Positions 42,427 to 55,587 of a stretch of DNA of 64,000 bases are shown one piece after another. The position numbers and the translations under genes are program-made. This DNA comes from Populus alba (taxonomy: Eukaryota > Streptophyta > Magnoliopsida > Malpighiales > Salicaceae): assembly GCF_005239225.2 (NCBI RefSeq), contig NC_133301.1, forward strand, positions 11,656,318 to 11,720,317, written 5' to 3'. How positions within the stretch are numbered: position 1 is the first letter of the stretch; every line of letters starts with the position of its first letter. Below the pieces are notes generated by a model. It saw only the letters and a list, made by a program, of their open reading frames with translations, did not search any database and was not told where the DNA came from.

Positions 42427-42625
42427 GTTGATATGCTAGGCAGAGCAAGACTCCTTGAAGAGGCAAAAGAGTTAATAAGAAGCATGCCAGTAAAAGCAGA
42501 TGCCATTATGTGGGGGTGAAAACATTGAGATGGCAAAACTAGTGACGATGTACGTGAATAAATTGAATTCAAATGAGAGCTCAAGTTTTGTACTTCTATC
42601 AAACGTAATGCTACCCAAAATCATT
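42427..42625 (+). pseudogene. PPR-protein gene fragment, broken
   Basis: The frame from 42427 reads VDMLGRARLLEEAKELIR then SMPVKADAIMWG, the C-terminal part of a plant PLS/E-type pentatricopeptide protein. It then meets a stop. A second frame continues with ENIEMAKLV and ends SSSFVLLSNV. The 'ALLSAC' segment normally lying between the two is missing, so there is a small deletion plus a frameshift. The fragment is flanked on both sides by CGGTTT-type repeat sequence (42285-42400 and 42690-42830), which suggests capture by a mobile element. Intact PPR genes act in organelle RNA processing. This copy cannot. Confidence 0.75.
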
Positions 42626-42839
42626 TTGAAGAAGCAATTGAGCAAAGGCTCTCTTTGAAAGAGAAGGATTATTCATTATTTATTATCTCTTTTATTTTTT
42701 GTTTAGTCCGGTTTGATCAATTTCAAGTATTTGAAGCCAAAACCAAACCAAAGAATTTTTTGAATTTTCTAATCAGTTAATTTAATTGATTTTTTAGGTT
42801 TTTTACACACCCATAAATCCAACTAGTTCATTGACTAGA

Positions 42840-44290
42840 CGAGTAGGATAAAAAGTTATTACCAAAACAAAGATGTGGATATTAGCAATGTATTTTTGTT
42901 GTGGCGGCAATAAATATTTTTATTGTGAGTCCAAACTATTTCTAAGAAGAGTAAAAAATAGAGCACCCACTAATATTATAAAAAACAATATTATAAGAAT
43001 TCATGAAAAAAATATTGAATAATATTTAATCAAATAACAAACAAAAGATCTATAAAAGATATAGCAATGAAATAAAATCATAGAAATAAAGAGCTATGAT
43101 TTCTTAAAAATTTTGGAATTTCAATGGTATCCAATAACAAAAATTCAAATTACTTTTTCGTTAGAAGGTGGATGCCTTTAATTTTTTTTTTTTTTGAACA
43201 ACATAATCGATGCAACCAGATGGTCTCCAAAAAGCTTGCCCATTGGTATTTTATTTCTTAAAAATAAATTTTTGACTCATTTTTTTACTTGAAATACATA
43301 GAAAACACTTTAAAAACCTTTTATAAACCCATTAAAAGCCTTAAATAACTCAAAAACCAATGAAAAAAAATACTCAAGACCAAATCTACCAACTCGAACA
43401 GGGAAAAGAACAATAAACACCTAAATAAAACTCTCATTATCAAATAAAATGCTATAGCACCAAAATCAATCATAATTAATATCAACCAAGATCGTCTCTT
43501 CAACCTAAATCCAATTTACTCTCTTTTCTTTCAAACTATGAATTAAAAAATGAAATAAATTAAATTTTAAAAAACTAAAAGAACCAAAAATTTAGAAATT
43601 GAAAAGTAGGACCAAACTTGAATTTTTGCATAAACTTTTAAATTGCCACCTATTTTCCATGCTTTGTCCACTTTGGTTGTTTTATCTTTCAATCTTGCCT
43701 TTCTTGGCAAATAAGAAGCAATTGACCATCATTTTAACCACAAAAAGATTCAATTGAGAAGAAAAAAAGAACGATGACCAAAACAAAAGGTTACTACAAC
43801 AATCCACATTAAACTGTGAGAGGTCTCACAGTGGCATGGTATCCAATAAAAACAGCACGCCATTTATTTAGTGTTTGTTAATATTTGAAACCATGTAGTA
43901 AATGCAGAGATAGTGGTTGACCATATTGGGTTAGTACAAAAGGGAGGACCAAAAAAACAAATAAGAAGCAAACGCAACCCCTGCAACCTGAACGTGTGAA
44001 CCATAACAAGCAAGCAACGCAATTTACCGGGGTAAGATTGTGAATACCCTACCTACACCCATCACATGGAGGATCAAGATTTCTAAAAAGTGGCTGAAAA
44101 TTGACATGCCAGCGGTTTGAAAATTAGATACAAAAATGCATGCACGAAAAATATCTAAAGCAAACATACATTGCCAAGTCAAGTGCAAAGACACATTCAT
44201 TGCGTGAACATTCTTTTCATTAATAACCTCCTAATATTTGATACCCAAAGCTGTTCCACTGAACCTCCACTTAACGAACCAGGAATGACC
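42840..44290. other. AT-rich intergenic DNA
   Basis: No gene is recognisable. Purine-rich strings at 43540-43640 look like retroelement remains. The last 200 bp may contain the SmE 3' UTR. Confidence 0.45.
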
Positions 44291-44291
44291 A

Positions 44292-47200
44292 TTACTTTCC
44301 CCTGTTATGTCATAAAATAAAACCATTAGGAACATATGGGGGGGGGGGGGGCAGGGGGAGTTTTGGTTCAGCTTACGTGTTCATCATCAGAGTAATGTTG
44401 TCTCCTTTAAGAAGAATCCTTCCTGTACACCATAAAAGATGTATCTTAGAGCACGCATAAATAATAGAAGAGTTGAAAAAAAATAAGAATGTAATTACCT
44501 AAAGACTTTCTGCTCTTTTTCTTGATATTGACTTCTTCAGCATCTTCCAAAACCAAATTCATGTACTCATCAAACCCCTGCCAACCATAAAAACACCAGA
44601 ATGACTCAGAAGCGAAGCAATATAAAAGCTGACCATGGATATGCTCCAGGTTTGTATGTGCAAGTCCCAGAGCACAAGTGTTTGGAAACCAAAAGGTAAG
44701 CATTTTCCATCTTCTATTGTTCAGCAAGAAATCCAAAAGACATCTGAAATGGGGAATTGGATGGGTGATGATTACTTTTAAAGGACTTGTTAATCCCTGA
44801 AGCACCTGAAACTCTGAAACAAGCTTGAGGCACAGATGTGTAGTCCCAAAATATGTGCTTCTATATCATCCTCAGAGGGAGTTGTGCAAGGCCACAAAGA
44901 ACATTACTAATCATAACACATACTATACAATTGATACTCAGAAAATTGAAAGTATGGACTCTTACACAGTTTCAAAGCAAACACCACTTGTTCATAAAAG
45001 CACTCAACTACTTGCAAGAGCCTATTGATTTTTATCTGATTATGTCTAAGTATTATAGGTAGATGTGCTATAAACTACAATATTGGTTTGTGTGCCACAC
45101 CCAAACAATGTTTATATAATGCCTCTTAACCAAAGTCATTACTCACATATGATCAAGGAAGAAACATATGGTAAAGTTATAAATGAATATGTTCACGCAA
45201 ATAGAACAGAAACACCAAAAAAGAATGAAAAACAAAATGCAGTTCCGTTCAAATAAATGACCAATTAAATGAGCTTCTAATGTATTATAGACTCTAAGTA
45301 TGATCACTTTCCTCTGGATCTTGAAGCTAATCCTCCAAAAGGTTTCAAGCTTTTAAAGAATGAGTTTGCAAGGAGAATCAACTGATTTGTTCAGTTCTGA
45401 GTACCTAAGACCCCTATCTTCTTGAAAAATTAGTTTGACAAGATTTTGCCAAAAAGAAGACAAGCACATAGGAGAAAACTAGATTTCAATGATTTAAGGT
45501 AGACTATAAAAATACAAGGATATTTCGAAGCTGCAAACAGAAGAAAAATCTATTAAGAAAAATGAAAGATGGGGTCAGAGTGTTGACTCTGATCAGATTG
45601 TCAATCCTTTTATGCTCTCTCATTTTTGCTGATGAGGTTGATTCTTAAAAGTAAAATGATTTAAAAGAAAGTGGAGATCTTATTAGGAGGTTATACTAAT
45701 AGTATGCTATCTGCAGTTTGTTGGCAACACATTACCATTTCTATTAGGAAAGAGAGAAGTTTTTCCAGATGAGCTGCAAATATAGCAACATCTAGAAAAA
45801 CTTCCACGACATATATATATATATATATATAAACAGTGTTTGGTAGATGGCAATTCTTCCCAATCTTTTGACAGATGCACAATGCAGTAATGGCCAAAGA
45901 GTAATCTAGAAGTTCTTGATGGAAATCTATTGTATATTGTCTGTTACCTATTGGGCTTCTTTGGCCAAGTTTCCAAGCACATGGCTGGGTGGGGAGATGT
46001 ACTTAATCCTCATTTTCCTCTTTATTCCATATCCTTATCTAAATCTATGTGGTAGTGGCTAAGCAGACACAAGATGATTTGAGCAAGTTAGGCAGTCACA
46101 AAAAGCAAAGATGAGAAGAGATTATTTGGTTCCTTGATAGCTGTTTTGTTATGCAACACCTAGTTTAGAAGAACATTTGTTTGAAGGAAATAAGGTCGTG
46201 GCCCTTAAATCTAGACCTAATGCATTGGGACACAATGTCATCGAGAGTATATATGAAATTCAACCAAATGATTATGCTACCAAATTTGGCTCTCCTATCA
46301 CCATGCAAGACCATAGAAATACTACAGATTTCTGCCCAATTCTTTTCTATAGTAAAATAAAGAGTGTCAGTCTCAAATCTGTTTCTTCATGGATGTGTGG
46401 GAAGGGTGTGGGAGATGGGGAAAAATGTTTTAATTTGATATGCATATAGGTCATGGGATAATATATATGTATTGGGGAAATTCATAAAGTGGGTGTTGGA
46501 GAATAAAAGAATTTGGTTCAGTATATAAGTTGGGTAAAAGATGAGTATTAGGAGAAATATGCAACTGTGACAACTGACAACTGTTCAGTCTAGGAACCTT
46601 TTAGAAGACATCCCTAGTTCAATTGTCCTACCAATGCTTTGCCTTGCCATCATAGATTTTTTTCTAAGGCATAAACCAGTTACCTAGGCATATTCAAAAA
46701 GATAACCAATGAAGCATGGTGTTTGTTGACAATTAGTTCTTATTGGCAAAACCATAATTGGAATAAACCAGAAGTTGGGAGCTCCTTTGAATTCAAGTGT
46801 TTCATTTTCAAGTTAAGCAACAGTCGGGGAGGTATATATGCGTCACAACTGTCTCAACACCTTAATCAACAATAGTATTGTTACTTATTAAATTAGGTGC
46901 ATCAGTGATGAGTTACCTTCAGTTTGCCTTATAGATGCCTAGAGCCAAACATGCCAAAAGAGGAGATTGAAGACAATATTATCCACGGAATCAAGGAGAG
47001 ATAATTCAAAAGGTGTAAGTATGAATAAAGTACTTTATGATAGTAAAGTATCAATTATGCAGATGCATAAATCCTATAAGATTGAGATTACGCAGACTCC
47101 ACATCATGTCAAATAAAATAAGCACAACTGAGTTGAGAATGTAAATACTCTATTCATGTAACCTATAAAATTTTATCCACCTATTTCTACCACTAATCGT

Positions 47201-47352
47201 AAAAGCTATTCATACTAAATTCAAATAAAATTAGATGCACCAGCACATAAGCAGATACGCTCTTCTCTAAGCAGTTAACAACCAGAACGGCCTCATGAGG
47301 TGCCAGTAGCAACCTTACAATAAAAATACCAAGTGGAATGCACAAACAAACA

Positions 47353-47409
<57 letters not shown>

Positions 47410-47846
47410 TTTTTTTTTTTTCCTACAGAACAGCGCGTCATCCATAAAACAAATCAACCCAAATAAACTTTATATTTGTTCAATTCAAAACTTACAATGA
47501 TTCGGCCTTCAATCCTCAAGTCCTTCTGCTCAAAAAGCCAAATCTGAATGCGAGCTTTCTGCATCCACAAAATAGAAAAGAAAAAAGAGATTTAAAACTC
47601 AACAACCCATTAACAAACAACAAAAAATAAGCAGACGTGGAAGAGAAAACCAGTAAAAGAGGCAAACAGTGACTTACACTTTGAAGAAACCTGAAAATCA
47701 AGTTCTGAAGTAGCAGAAATTCACAAGGAAAAAGAAAAGGTAATATCAGTAACAGAGAAACTATCAAAAACCCTAGAACAAAAATAATAAGTAACTAGAC
47801 GTACAATGGGTTGGGTCATAATACGCTGCACTTTGGTGCTCGCCAT
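44292..47846 (-). CDS. SmE: Small nuclear ribonucleoprotein SmE, 6 coding exons
   Basis: Exons 47846-47805, 47704-47678, 47558-47496, 44577-44499, 44422-44377 and 44301-44292 give exactly 88 aa, the normal plant SmE length. The protein begins [14 protein letters not shown], has Sm motif 1 around [26 protein letters not shown] and Sm motif 2 [14 protein letters not shown], and ends NTGK. SmE is one of seven Sm proteins forming the ring on U1, U2, U4 and U5 snRNAs in the spliceosome. Every junction is GT..AG. Intron 3 is about 2.9 kb and holds AT repeats but no gene. The last coding exon supplies only Gly-Lys-stop. Reading on past the exon-5 donor meets TAA at once. Identity is very sure; use of the last intron is inferred from the conserved TGK tail. 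Confidence 0.95.
47356..47405. repeat. (AT)n microsatellite in SmE intron 3
   Basis: About 50 bases of AT dinucleotide repeat, followed by a T-rich tract, 90 bp downstream (gene sense) of the exon 3 donor. A shorter AT run is at about 45810-45830 in the same intron. Confidence 0.95.
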
Positions 47847-47903
47847 GGCTGTGAAGCTCTCGAGGATATTTGGGCACAGACTGGTGTAATTGTAGAGACG
47901 TTT

Positions 47904-47912
47904 AAACCCTAA
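47904..47912 (+). promoter_or_regulatory. Telo-box (AAACCCTAA) in the SmE leader or promoter
   Basis: A perfect AAACCCTAA, 58 bp upstream of the SmE start codon. Telo-boxes are frequent near transcription starts of plant translation and RNA-processing genes, which suits SmE. Function is inferred. Confidence 0.45.
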
Positions 47913-47919
47913 ACCACAC

Positions 47920-50226
47920 AGCCTTTAGAGAGCGTTCACGAGAGAGGGAGGGACTGTTTGGCACGATTGGCTAGTTACAAAGAGCTGGAGGACAAAGCGA
48001 GAGAGTTAGTTGATCACTTTAGTCCCTGTAGTTTAAAAAGACTATATAACTAATCCCTATATTTTTAAATATGTTTGTGAGTTAATGATTTTGTCAATTT
48101 TATGTTTTTTTATTGGGGAAAAGGAAAAAAAAAAAAGATAAATAGATAAGAAAAATTAATTAAAAAAGATGAATTTGAATATAGTAATCGGTTGCTTACA
48201 CACCAACATTAAAGAAAGAATCAAAATATTATAGAGTTAAATATTATAATTTAGTCTTTATAGTTTATAAAAATAGATTAAATATATTGTTATGAAATAT
48301 AAATGGTTGAATTTTGTACTCCTAATATGTTTGAATAAAGGTCATATTGTTATGAAATCGTCGTATGATTCTTTTTGACTCAAATGCTATGAGAAACATT
48401 ATGCTGCATTCCTTTTTATTGTAATTGTAAGTTGATTATTTATATTAAAAAAAGTAAGAAATATATATATATATATCAAAGAACCTGGATTGCTAAGAAA
48501 AAGTAGAAATTTGGAAAGTCAAGCAAAACGTTATTGGCGCCATACCCTTTCTCTCATTCGATGCGTGCTTCCTTCGAGCTCTTTCAAACCCCATGTACAA
48601 AACAAAAAACAAGAAGATGATGGCAGCCTCTCCTCCGATCTTAGATTAGGGTATAGGTATGATTATTTTTAAAAATATTTTTTTTATTTAAAATAATAAT
48701 ATTTTTTATTTTTTAAAAATTATTTTAAATATAGTATATTAAAATGATGTAAAATTATCAAAAAAAATATTAATTTTAAATAAAAAAAATTAAAATTTAA
48801 AATTTTTTAAAAAATATTTTTTAAAATATAAAAACAAACCTAAAAATTAAAATTTTAAATGAAAAAAAAAGGATCGTGGATTTGCTCAGAAGTCAATGGC
48901 ACATAAAACCTCACAAGCCATCGTTTCGGCTTTGATGCGTGTCTCCTACGTGCTACATTGAAAATATGGCTCGAGGGGACAGTTGACCGATCAAAAGTTT
49001 ACGATTTGAATTTTTAATCCATTAGAAAATCTCTCTGCAACGTTTCTATGTGTTCTTCAACTCTTTGTAGTTCTTCTGAGTTATCTCCAATTGGTGTTTC
49101 TAATAAAATAATTGATGGCTTATAAAAAATTAATTAACTCTTATTAATGGTTGTATGTATACATCGACCACTAAATTACATAATTACCCTTTCAAGTCTA
49201 TGGCTGCTGGTGCTTACTTGGTCGAGCCTGGCTTTCAGTTTTCCTCCTTCCACATATACTCCATTGAAGGTGGAAAAGAAAGGCCAAAAAGAAAGAAATG
49301 CATACTACGAACACAAAAATCTTCCTGGCCTAAAAGAGAATATATATATATACACACACACATACACAATAAACCTTTTTATTTTAAATTAACATAAATA
49401 TTTAGATCAATACTTTAAGATTTATGAGACAAACAAACTCAGAATCTAACCAATTAAATTATACCTTTTAAAATTCTATTTTATTTATACAGAGAGGATA
49501 TACAAAGACAAGAATTCAATAGATAGAGGATGTCGAAATTTCTGTTGGAAATTGAGGGGGGGGTTTTAAAATTTCAATAGTAATAAAATTATGAGTATTT
49601 TGTCATTTTGTCAGCTGAAGGAGTTTTCCTTAATTTATTTTCTTTGATGAAGGAAATTGAATAGCAACTCTTGTTATTAATGATCTAATTTAAAAAAAAA
49701 AAACACGGCAAAGAAACTTACCGTGATAATTCGATTGTTTTCATCAATTCGTTAAGACAAAATAAGTAAGAACTTGTTTCTCTGTACACATTGCAAAGTG
49801 GAGAACAATTTCTTTTACTATCATGCCCTTAAAAAAAAAAAGTCATGTGTTAATGGATGAGGGCAGAACTATTTTTGCTAAAGGTATATATTTCTTTCAA
49901 CATTTTAAAGTTGACCGAGGATAAGACGGGAATTTCATTTTTAATTTGCATAATAAAAGGCAGATAGAAACGCGGCACGGTACAAGGCGTCGATCTAGTC
50001 TTTACCAGGTGAGTCATTGTCAACAAGTATACTTCCTTATTTAGTAAATTATTGGCAAATTGTATTTGAGTGGAAAATATAAAAAACATTTCTACCGAGT
50101 CCAAATTCCAAGCTGAAGAAATGTCAGAGCGAAAACGCACACATATATTCTAGCTGAAGAAAATATATATGCTTGGTCTCATAGCTAGGAACTACATTTG
50201 ATCTTGTTTTATTTTTTTACGAATAA
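47920..50226. other. Intergenic between SmE and the GLR gene
   Basis: This contains a diverged short MITE copy (48655-48845), an (AT)n run near 48462-48476, an ACAC/ATAT run near 49340-49372, and the GLR promoter. No other gene is seen. The two overlapping short ORFs at 49147-49397 lack family features. Confidence 0.5.
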
Positions 50227-53200
50227 ATGGCAATTCCGAAGCAGAAATTGACCCTGCCTTTTTTCACCCTTCTCTTGGTTAATATGTGGTCCAAGCAAAT
50301 GGTGATCATGGCAATGGAGATTATACCAATAGGAGCAGTTCTTGATTTGAACTCTACAGTTGGAGAAATGGCAGAGAGCTGCATATCCATGGCAGTCTCC
50401 GATTTCTATGCTGTTAATGCTGATTTTAAAACGAGACTCGCTCTTTTCACTAGGGATTCCAGCAGTGATGTCGTTGCTGCAACTTCTTCAGGTATATGTG
50501 TAAATTCTCATAATTTTCTCTCACACGCACAAGGCAGACAGGAGGTTTAGCTTTCGGGGAAGAACATGATAGTTGCAAATTTTGCTTTATGTTTAAATGA
50601 CTATTGTCAAAAGGTGAATTGCGCTTTATAAAAGGGCAACTCGTTTTTCCTCAAGAGAAGAAGTATGCAAGGCAACAAAAGAAAAAAAGCCTTTTTTTTT
50701 ATCGTTTCTACAAAATCCCATCTCCAAGTTTATTTGTTTCATGCAAGTCCCTCATGAATCTTTGCTGGCTTGATCTCTCTGGTTGAAGTGCTGGAATATT
50801 GTTGTAAAACATTTTCAAACTTCAAACCTAATCTCCTGTTACTGACTTGTGGTTTTACTGAGTCAAAAGTCAAGAACAAACTAATAAATCAATAATTAAC
50901 AAATACACTTTTGATGCTGTTTGTTAAAGGGTCGGCTCTTTGATCCTCCACTTCTCTCAGCTTGTATTTTCCTTTTCATTTACTATTTTCACTGATCAAA
51001 TTATCGGGTCCTTATCTATATAACTTCTACTTTATTTAGTCCAAAATCTTTAGAAGCTGATGAAAAGGGATTCAGATGCTACTGAATTGTATATGGTATA
51101 GGGCTCGTTTGAGATCTAAAGGCTATATAACTTCTACTGGTGATCCTGCTGGTACCAAGGTTTAATTGCTTACCTGTTTAATTATGATGGTGCAATTCTG
51201 CTTTGTATCTGTTTTGGTTCCCTCTGAGTTTTTGGACTGTGTTATGGTCTTAATCTGTCTGTTCTCTACTGCGAACCTTTCTTATTGCCCGTGTAGACTA
51301 AGTGCATGTAAAGCTCTTAGAGAAGGTACTTGTAACTAGAAACTGAAATCATGATGGTTCAAACTCATTTCCGAAGCCACGGTATGCATCACAGCTTCCT
51401 ATCTTGAACTGGTTACGTCTATTCGAGGCAGAAAAGTAACAGTGGCCAAACAAAACCACACACACAGGCACGCTGTTGTATTCTTCCGATTAACATGGCA
51501 GAATTGTACAGTGGCTACAAGATCTTGTAGGTGGGGTAAGAGAGCCCCAGTTTGCAGGGGGTTCGTTAATGCTATGCACCAGTCAAGGCTAGATTAGCGA
51601 TGGAGTTATATGTTCATAATTAGAGATGGAGGAATCGGCATCATCTGACTTTAGTTGATTATAATCTGTTTTAGTTTCGGCTAACGGTGACAGAAGCACT
51701 GATTAATATGAGTAACGTGTAAAGATTTTATTGATGTGACTGGGAAAATTGTGATTTTTATTTTAGAGATGATAGAATATCTTTATTTTTTTGGTTTTAA
51801 TTCCTTGTATCTAATTCAGTCATAGTCTTCTAAAATTCAGTGCTGGATTTAATGAAGAATGAACAAGTGCATGCTATCATAGGGCCTCAAAAGTCATCGC
51901 AAGCTAAGTTTGTGATAGAGCTTGGAGGAAAAGCAGAGGTTCCGATTGTTTCTTTCGCGGCCACTAGCCCAACTCTTTCTGCAACTCAAAGCAAATATTT
52001 TGTCCGGACAGCTCAGGATGATTCTTCTCAAGTGAAAGCAATTGCCAGCATTGTCCAAGCTTATGGTTGGCGGGAGATTGTACCGATCTATGAAGACACC
52101 GAATATGGAAATGGTTTGGTTCCATTTTTGTTAGATGCCTTTCAAGAGATCGACACTCGAGTCCCTTATCGAAGTAGAATTCCTTTGTATTTCAATGACA
52201 CTCAAATCATGAGGGAGCTCGACAAGTTGAAGGCGATGCAGAAGAGTATATTTCTAGTGCACATGTCAGCCTCCCTTGGTTCCAGGCTGTTCTTACTTGC
52301 CAAGGATGCAGGAATGATGAGCGAAGGATATGCATGGCTCGTGACAGCTGGATTATCCACCTTGTTAGATCCTCTAGGTTCTGAAGTCATGGATTCAATG
52401 CGAGGTGTGTTGGGTATAAAGCCACATATACCAACTTCAAAGAAACTCGAAAGTTTTAAATCAAGATGGAGCAAGAATTTCACCATAAGCAAACCACAAA
52501 GTAAGATCAAAGAATTAAACCTTTTCGGTTTGTGGGCATATGATACAGTTTGGGCAATAGCAATGGCCGTAGAAAAGGCTGGTATTGTGCGTTCTAGATA
52601 CGTAAAGCAGAATACAAGTGAAAGCACAGTTGACATTGCTGCCTTGGGAAAATCTGAAACGGGGCCAAGACTCCTAAGCTCCATATTAAGCACAAGATTT
52701 CAAGGCCTGAGCGGGGACTTCCATTTGGCTGGTGGAGAAAGGGTACCTTCAGCATTTGAAATACTCAATTTGATCGGAAAAGCAGAGAGAGTCATTGGAT
52801 ATTGGACTCCAGAGAGAGGACTCTCACGGAACTTGTATGCTAATGGTAAAATAGCATATTCAACTTCCAAAAACAAACTGAAGGAGCCAATTTGGCCAGG
52901 AGACACAACCCAGCAGCCAAAGAGGTTGAGGATTGGGGTTCCACTGAAAACTGGTTTTAATGAGTTCATCAAAGTGGAATGGAATCCTGAAGATGATAAA
53001 CCTAATGTTTCAGGTTTCACCCGAGATGTTTTCGTCTCCGTGGTTGAAGCATTACCATTCCCCCTTCCGTATGAGTTCATTCCCTTCGTCAACAAAAGTA
53101 AACAGAGTGCTGGGACTTACAATGAACTTCTTGACCAAATCAAACTAAAGGTTGGTGTTATGCTACTTCAGTTTTTTCCTGCACGCAAAAATGAAATTCA

Positions 53201-54785
53201 GAAGAAAGATGAACTTGTCTTCATTAATTGTCTTGCAGAATTTTGATGCTGCGGTGGGAGATATAACAATAATTGCCAATCGCTCAACAAATGTGGATTT
53301 TACGTTGCCTTTTTCAGAATCAGGCATCAGAATGGTAGTTTTGACAAAACGTGATGAGAGGGAAAACATGTGGATTTTCTTGAAGCCACTACGCCCGGAG
53401 CTTTGGTTAACAACTGGAATAGCATTCATCTTCACTGGCTTAGTGGTGTGGGTGCTCGAACACCGTGAAAACAAAGTGTTCAGGGGAAAACCAGCGCAAC
53501 AACTTGGCACAACGTTGTGGTTTTCCTTTTCAACCCTCTTCTTTGCACATAGTAATTTCTCTTTAAACTTGATTAGATTAATTTTTCCATTTCTTGATTT
53601 TCTGACAACTGCAAGTTCATGTTACTATAGAGCAAAACTTATGTTTTCAGGGGAGAAGGTGGTGAATAACTGGACAAGATTTGTATTGATCATATGGATT
53701 TTTGTGGTGCTAATCATATCACAGAGTTACACTGCTAGCTTAGCCTCAATGTTGACTGTAAAGCGGTTGCAGCCTACATTTGTTGATGTCAAAGAGATTA
53801 GAAAGAATGGTTACTTTGTAGGACACCAGAAGAATTCTTTTGTGAAAGACTTCCTCGTAAAACAATTAAACTTCAATGACAACATGTTGAGGGAATATAG
53901 CACTCCAGAAGAGTATCATGATGCATTGTCTAATGGAATCCACAATGGTGGTGTAGCTGCTATCTTTGCTGAAATTCCCTACATCAAACTCTTTCTAGCA
54001 AAGTATTGCTCCAAATTCCAGATGGTAGGACCAACCTACAAAACCGATGGATTTGGCTTTGTGAGTCTCACTCTCCCTGTCTGTCTCTCGCATGCAATCC
54101 CTCTGCATATTTTCGAGGCATATTTGTTTGGCCGTCGTTAGCTAGCTCCTTGAGCATAGAGCTGAACTGCTCAATTCTTGCAAGTGACCATTAAATCTTA
54201 CCAGATGTCATTATAATCAATAGGATTTTGTTTTGATACCAGGCATTTCCCCTTGGATCCCCACTGGTCCCTTACATTTCAAGGGCAATTTTGAATGTCA
54301 CACAAGATAAAGATAAAATGGAAGAAATTGAACGAAGGAACTTTGGTGGCGAAACCACTTGCTTAGATCAAGCTGCCATGGTACCCTCTGGTGGTCTTGG
54401 TTTGCCCAGCTTCGGAGGCCTCTTCATCATCACAGGAGTTGCTTCCATGTCTGCACTTCTGATATATGTCACGAAGTTCCTTTACATTCATTGGCCTGCT
54501 TCGAACACCGTGGATCAAGAAAGATCCTTTTACATGAGAGTTCTTGAATTGGCAAAACATTTTGACAAGGAAGATCCATCAGCTCATCATCTTAATGGAG
54601 CTGGGACAAGAGTTCACCCTGTACCAAGTGCTGAAATAGTTGGAGCTTCACCTGATAGCGATGATGCACGTAGCCATTCAAGGACTTCCAGTGAAGGATC
54701 TGGAGACATCATTGGAGATCAAGACCATGACAATCATACCCCAAGGAGCAGCGCTGCAAACCCCGAACCCCCACACACACCGTAG
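50227..54785 (+). CDS. Glutamate receptor-like cation channel (clade-II-like GLR), 5 exons
   Basis: Exons 50227-50491, 51841-53150, 53239-53551, 53651-54060 and 54243-54785 give 946 aa. An N-terminal signal-like stretch (about 1-30) leads to an amino-terminal periplasmic-binding domain (GAVLDLNSTVGEM.., IIGPQKSSQAKF). From about 415 the split ligand-binding lobes begin (RLRIGVPLKTGF). M1 is about 579-597, the pore loop GTTLWFSFSTLFFAH, M3 with SYTASLASMLTV at about 653-664, the second ligand lobe, and M4 about 825-849, with an acidic/Ser-rich tail. Plant GLRs are amino-acid-gated Ca2+-permeable channels. Exon 3 ends within the Arg codon of FFAHREK. The intron there (53552-53650, 99 nt) is removed because keeping it breaks the conserved FFAHREKVV. 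A relic of exon 1 lies 3 kb downstream. Confidence 0.93.
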
Positions 54786-55585
54786 GCACTGCATCCTTTG
54801 TTTTTAGGGAAGTAACAATGCTAATTTCCACTGACAGTAGTGGGCTTCAGCTGGTGATAATAGTTACTTTCACTGGTTACGGATTGGAGAGATGTTTATG
54901 GTAATGTTACTTAATTAGGAACAAAAATTCTTTGTATCTAATGAAGCACCAAGATCCTCTCTTTTTAGTTACTATCACCAAAATTCTCTAACCATGACTA
55001 ATGGCATATTGTAATCTTCTAGCCATTCATCCGATCCCAGCTTTGCTATTGAATTAGCTATAGCTCATTTGAAGTTCTTTGCCGATGCTATTTAACTTCA
55101 AGAGGTGTTACTAATTCGGTATATTGATGGTTTAAGTTCTCATTGGCAGGTTTCATCAAGTTTTCTTTACAAAAGCATCCAAAATTCCATTTCAATTGTC
55201 TGGTTTGGACAATGATTTGTGCTGTGTTTTCTCATTATCTATGTTAGCAAGGCTGCTTTTTTCTGTGCTGGTTTTCCTGATGCCATGACTGGCTCTGTCG
55301 TAATTCTTCAAAGCTGAGTTAATTTCCTTGATACTTGTGGTTTTCCTGCATTTGCATTAGTTGACATTGCTGGGGATAAGGATATGTATTGCCTGATTGA
55401 ATTAGTTTTCATTGTTGATCATAGAAGTATACGGAGAAGAAAAATCCAACATTACGAGAAGGGATAGATCCAAGATCAAATTATAATTCCCTTAACAAAA
55501 AACATTCATGGTTACAATTCCAAACTTTACATTTCAAGATTTTGCTGATGACCGATAAAAAAGATACTAACCCTTCTGAAATAAC
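54786..55585. other. GLR 3' flank
   Basis: The first 300 bp is likely GLR 3' UTR. The rest is moderately AT-rich without a gene. Confidence 0.5.
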
Positions 55586-55587
55586 TG

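Noticed and set aside
44825..45062. Short ORFs in SmE intron 3
   Set aside because: They overlap one another in two frames, have no motifs and are intronic.
46177..46449. 90-codon ORF inside SmE intron 3
   Set aside because: It has no ATG at the start, lies in an intron on the opposite strand and shows no known motif.
49147..49397. Two overlapping 80-codon plus-strand ORFs
   Set aside because: They overlap in different frames, run into an AC/AT microsatellite and match no family.
52202..53095. Long minus-strand ORFs opposite GLR exon 2
   Set aside because: The plus strand carries an unmistakable GLR domain in the same place. These are shadows.
53152..54141. Reading GLR from 53152 to 54141 as one uninterrupted exon
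   Set aside because: It would include parts of two introns: the acceptor at 53238, the 99-nt intron 53552-53650 and the donor at 54061 restore the conserved GLR sequence exactly.
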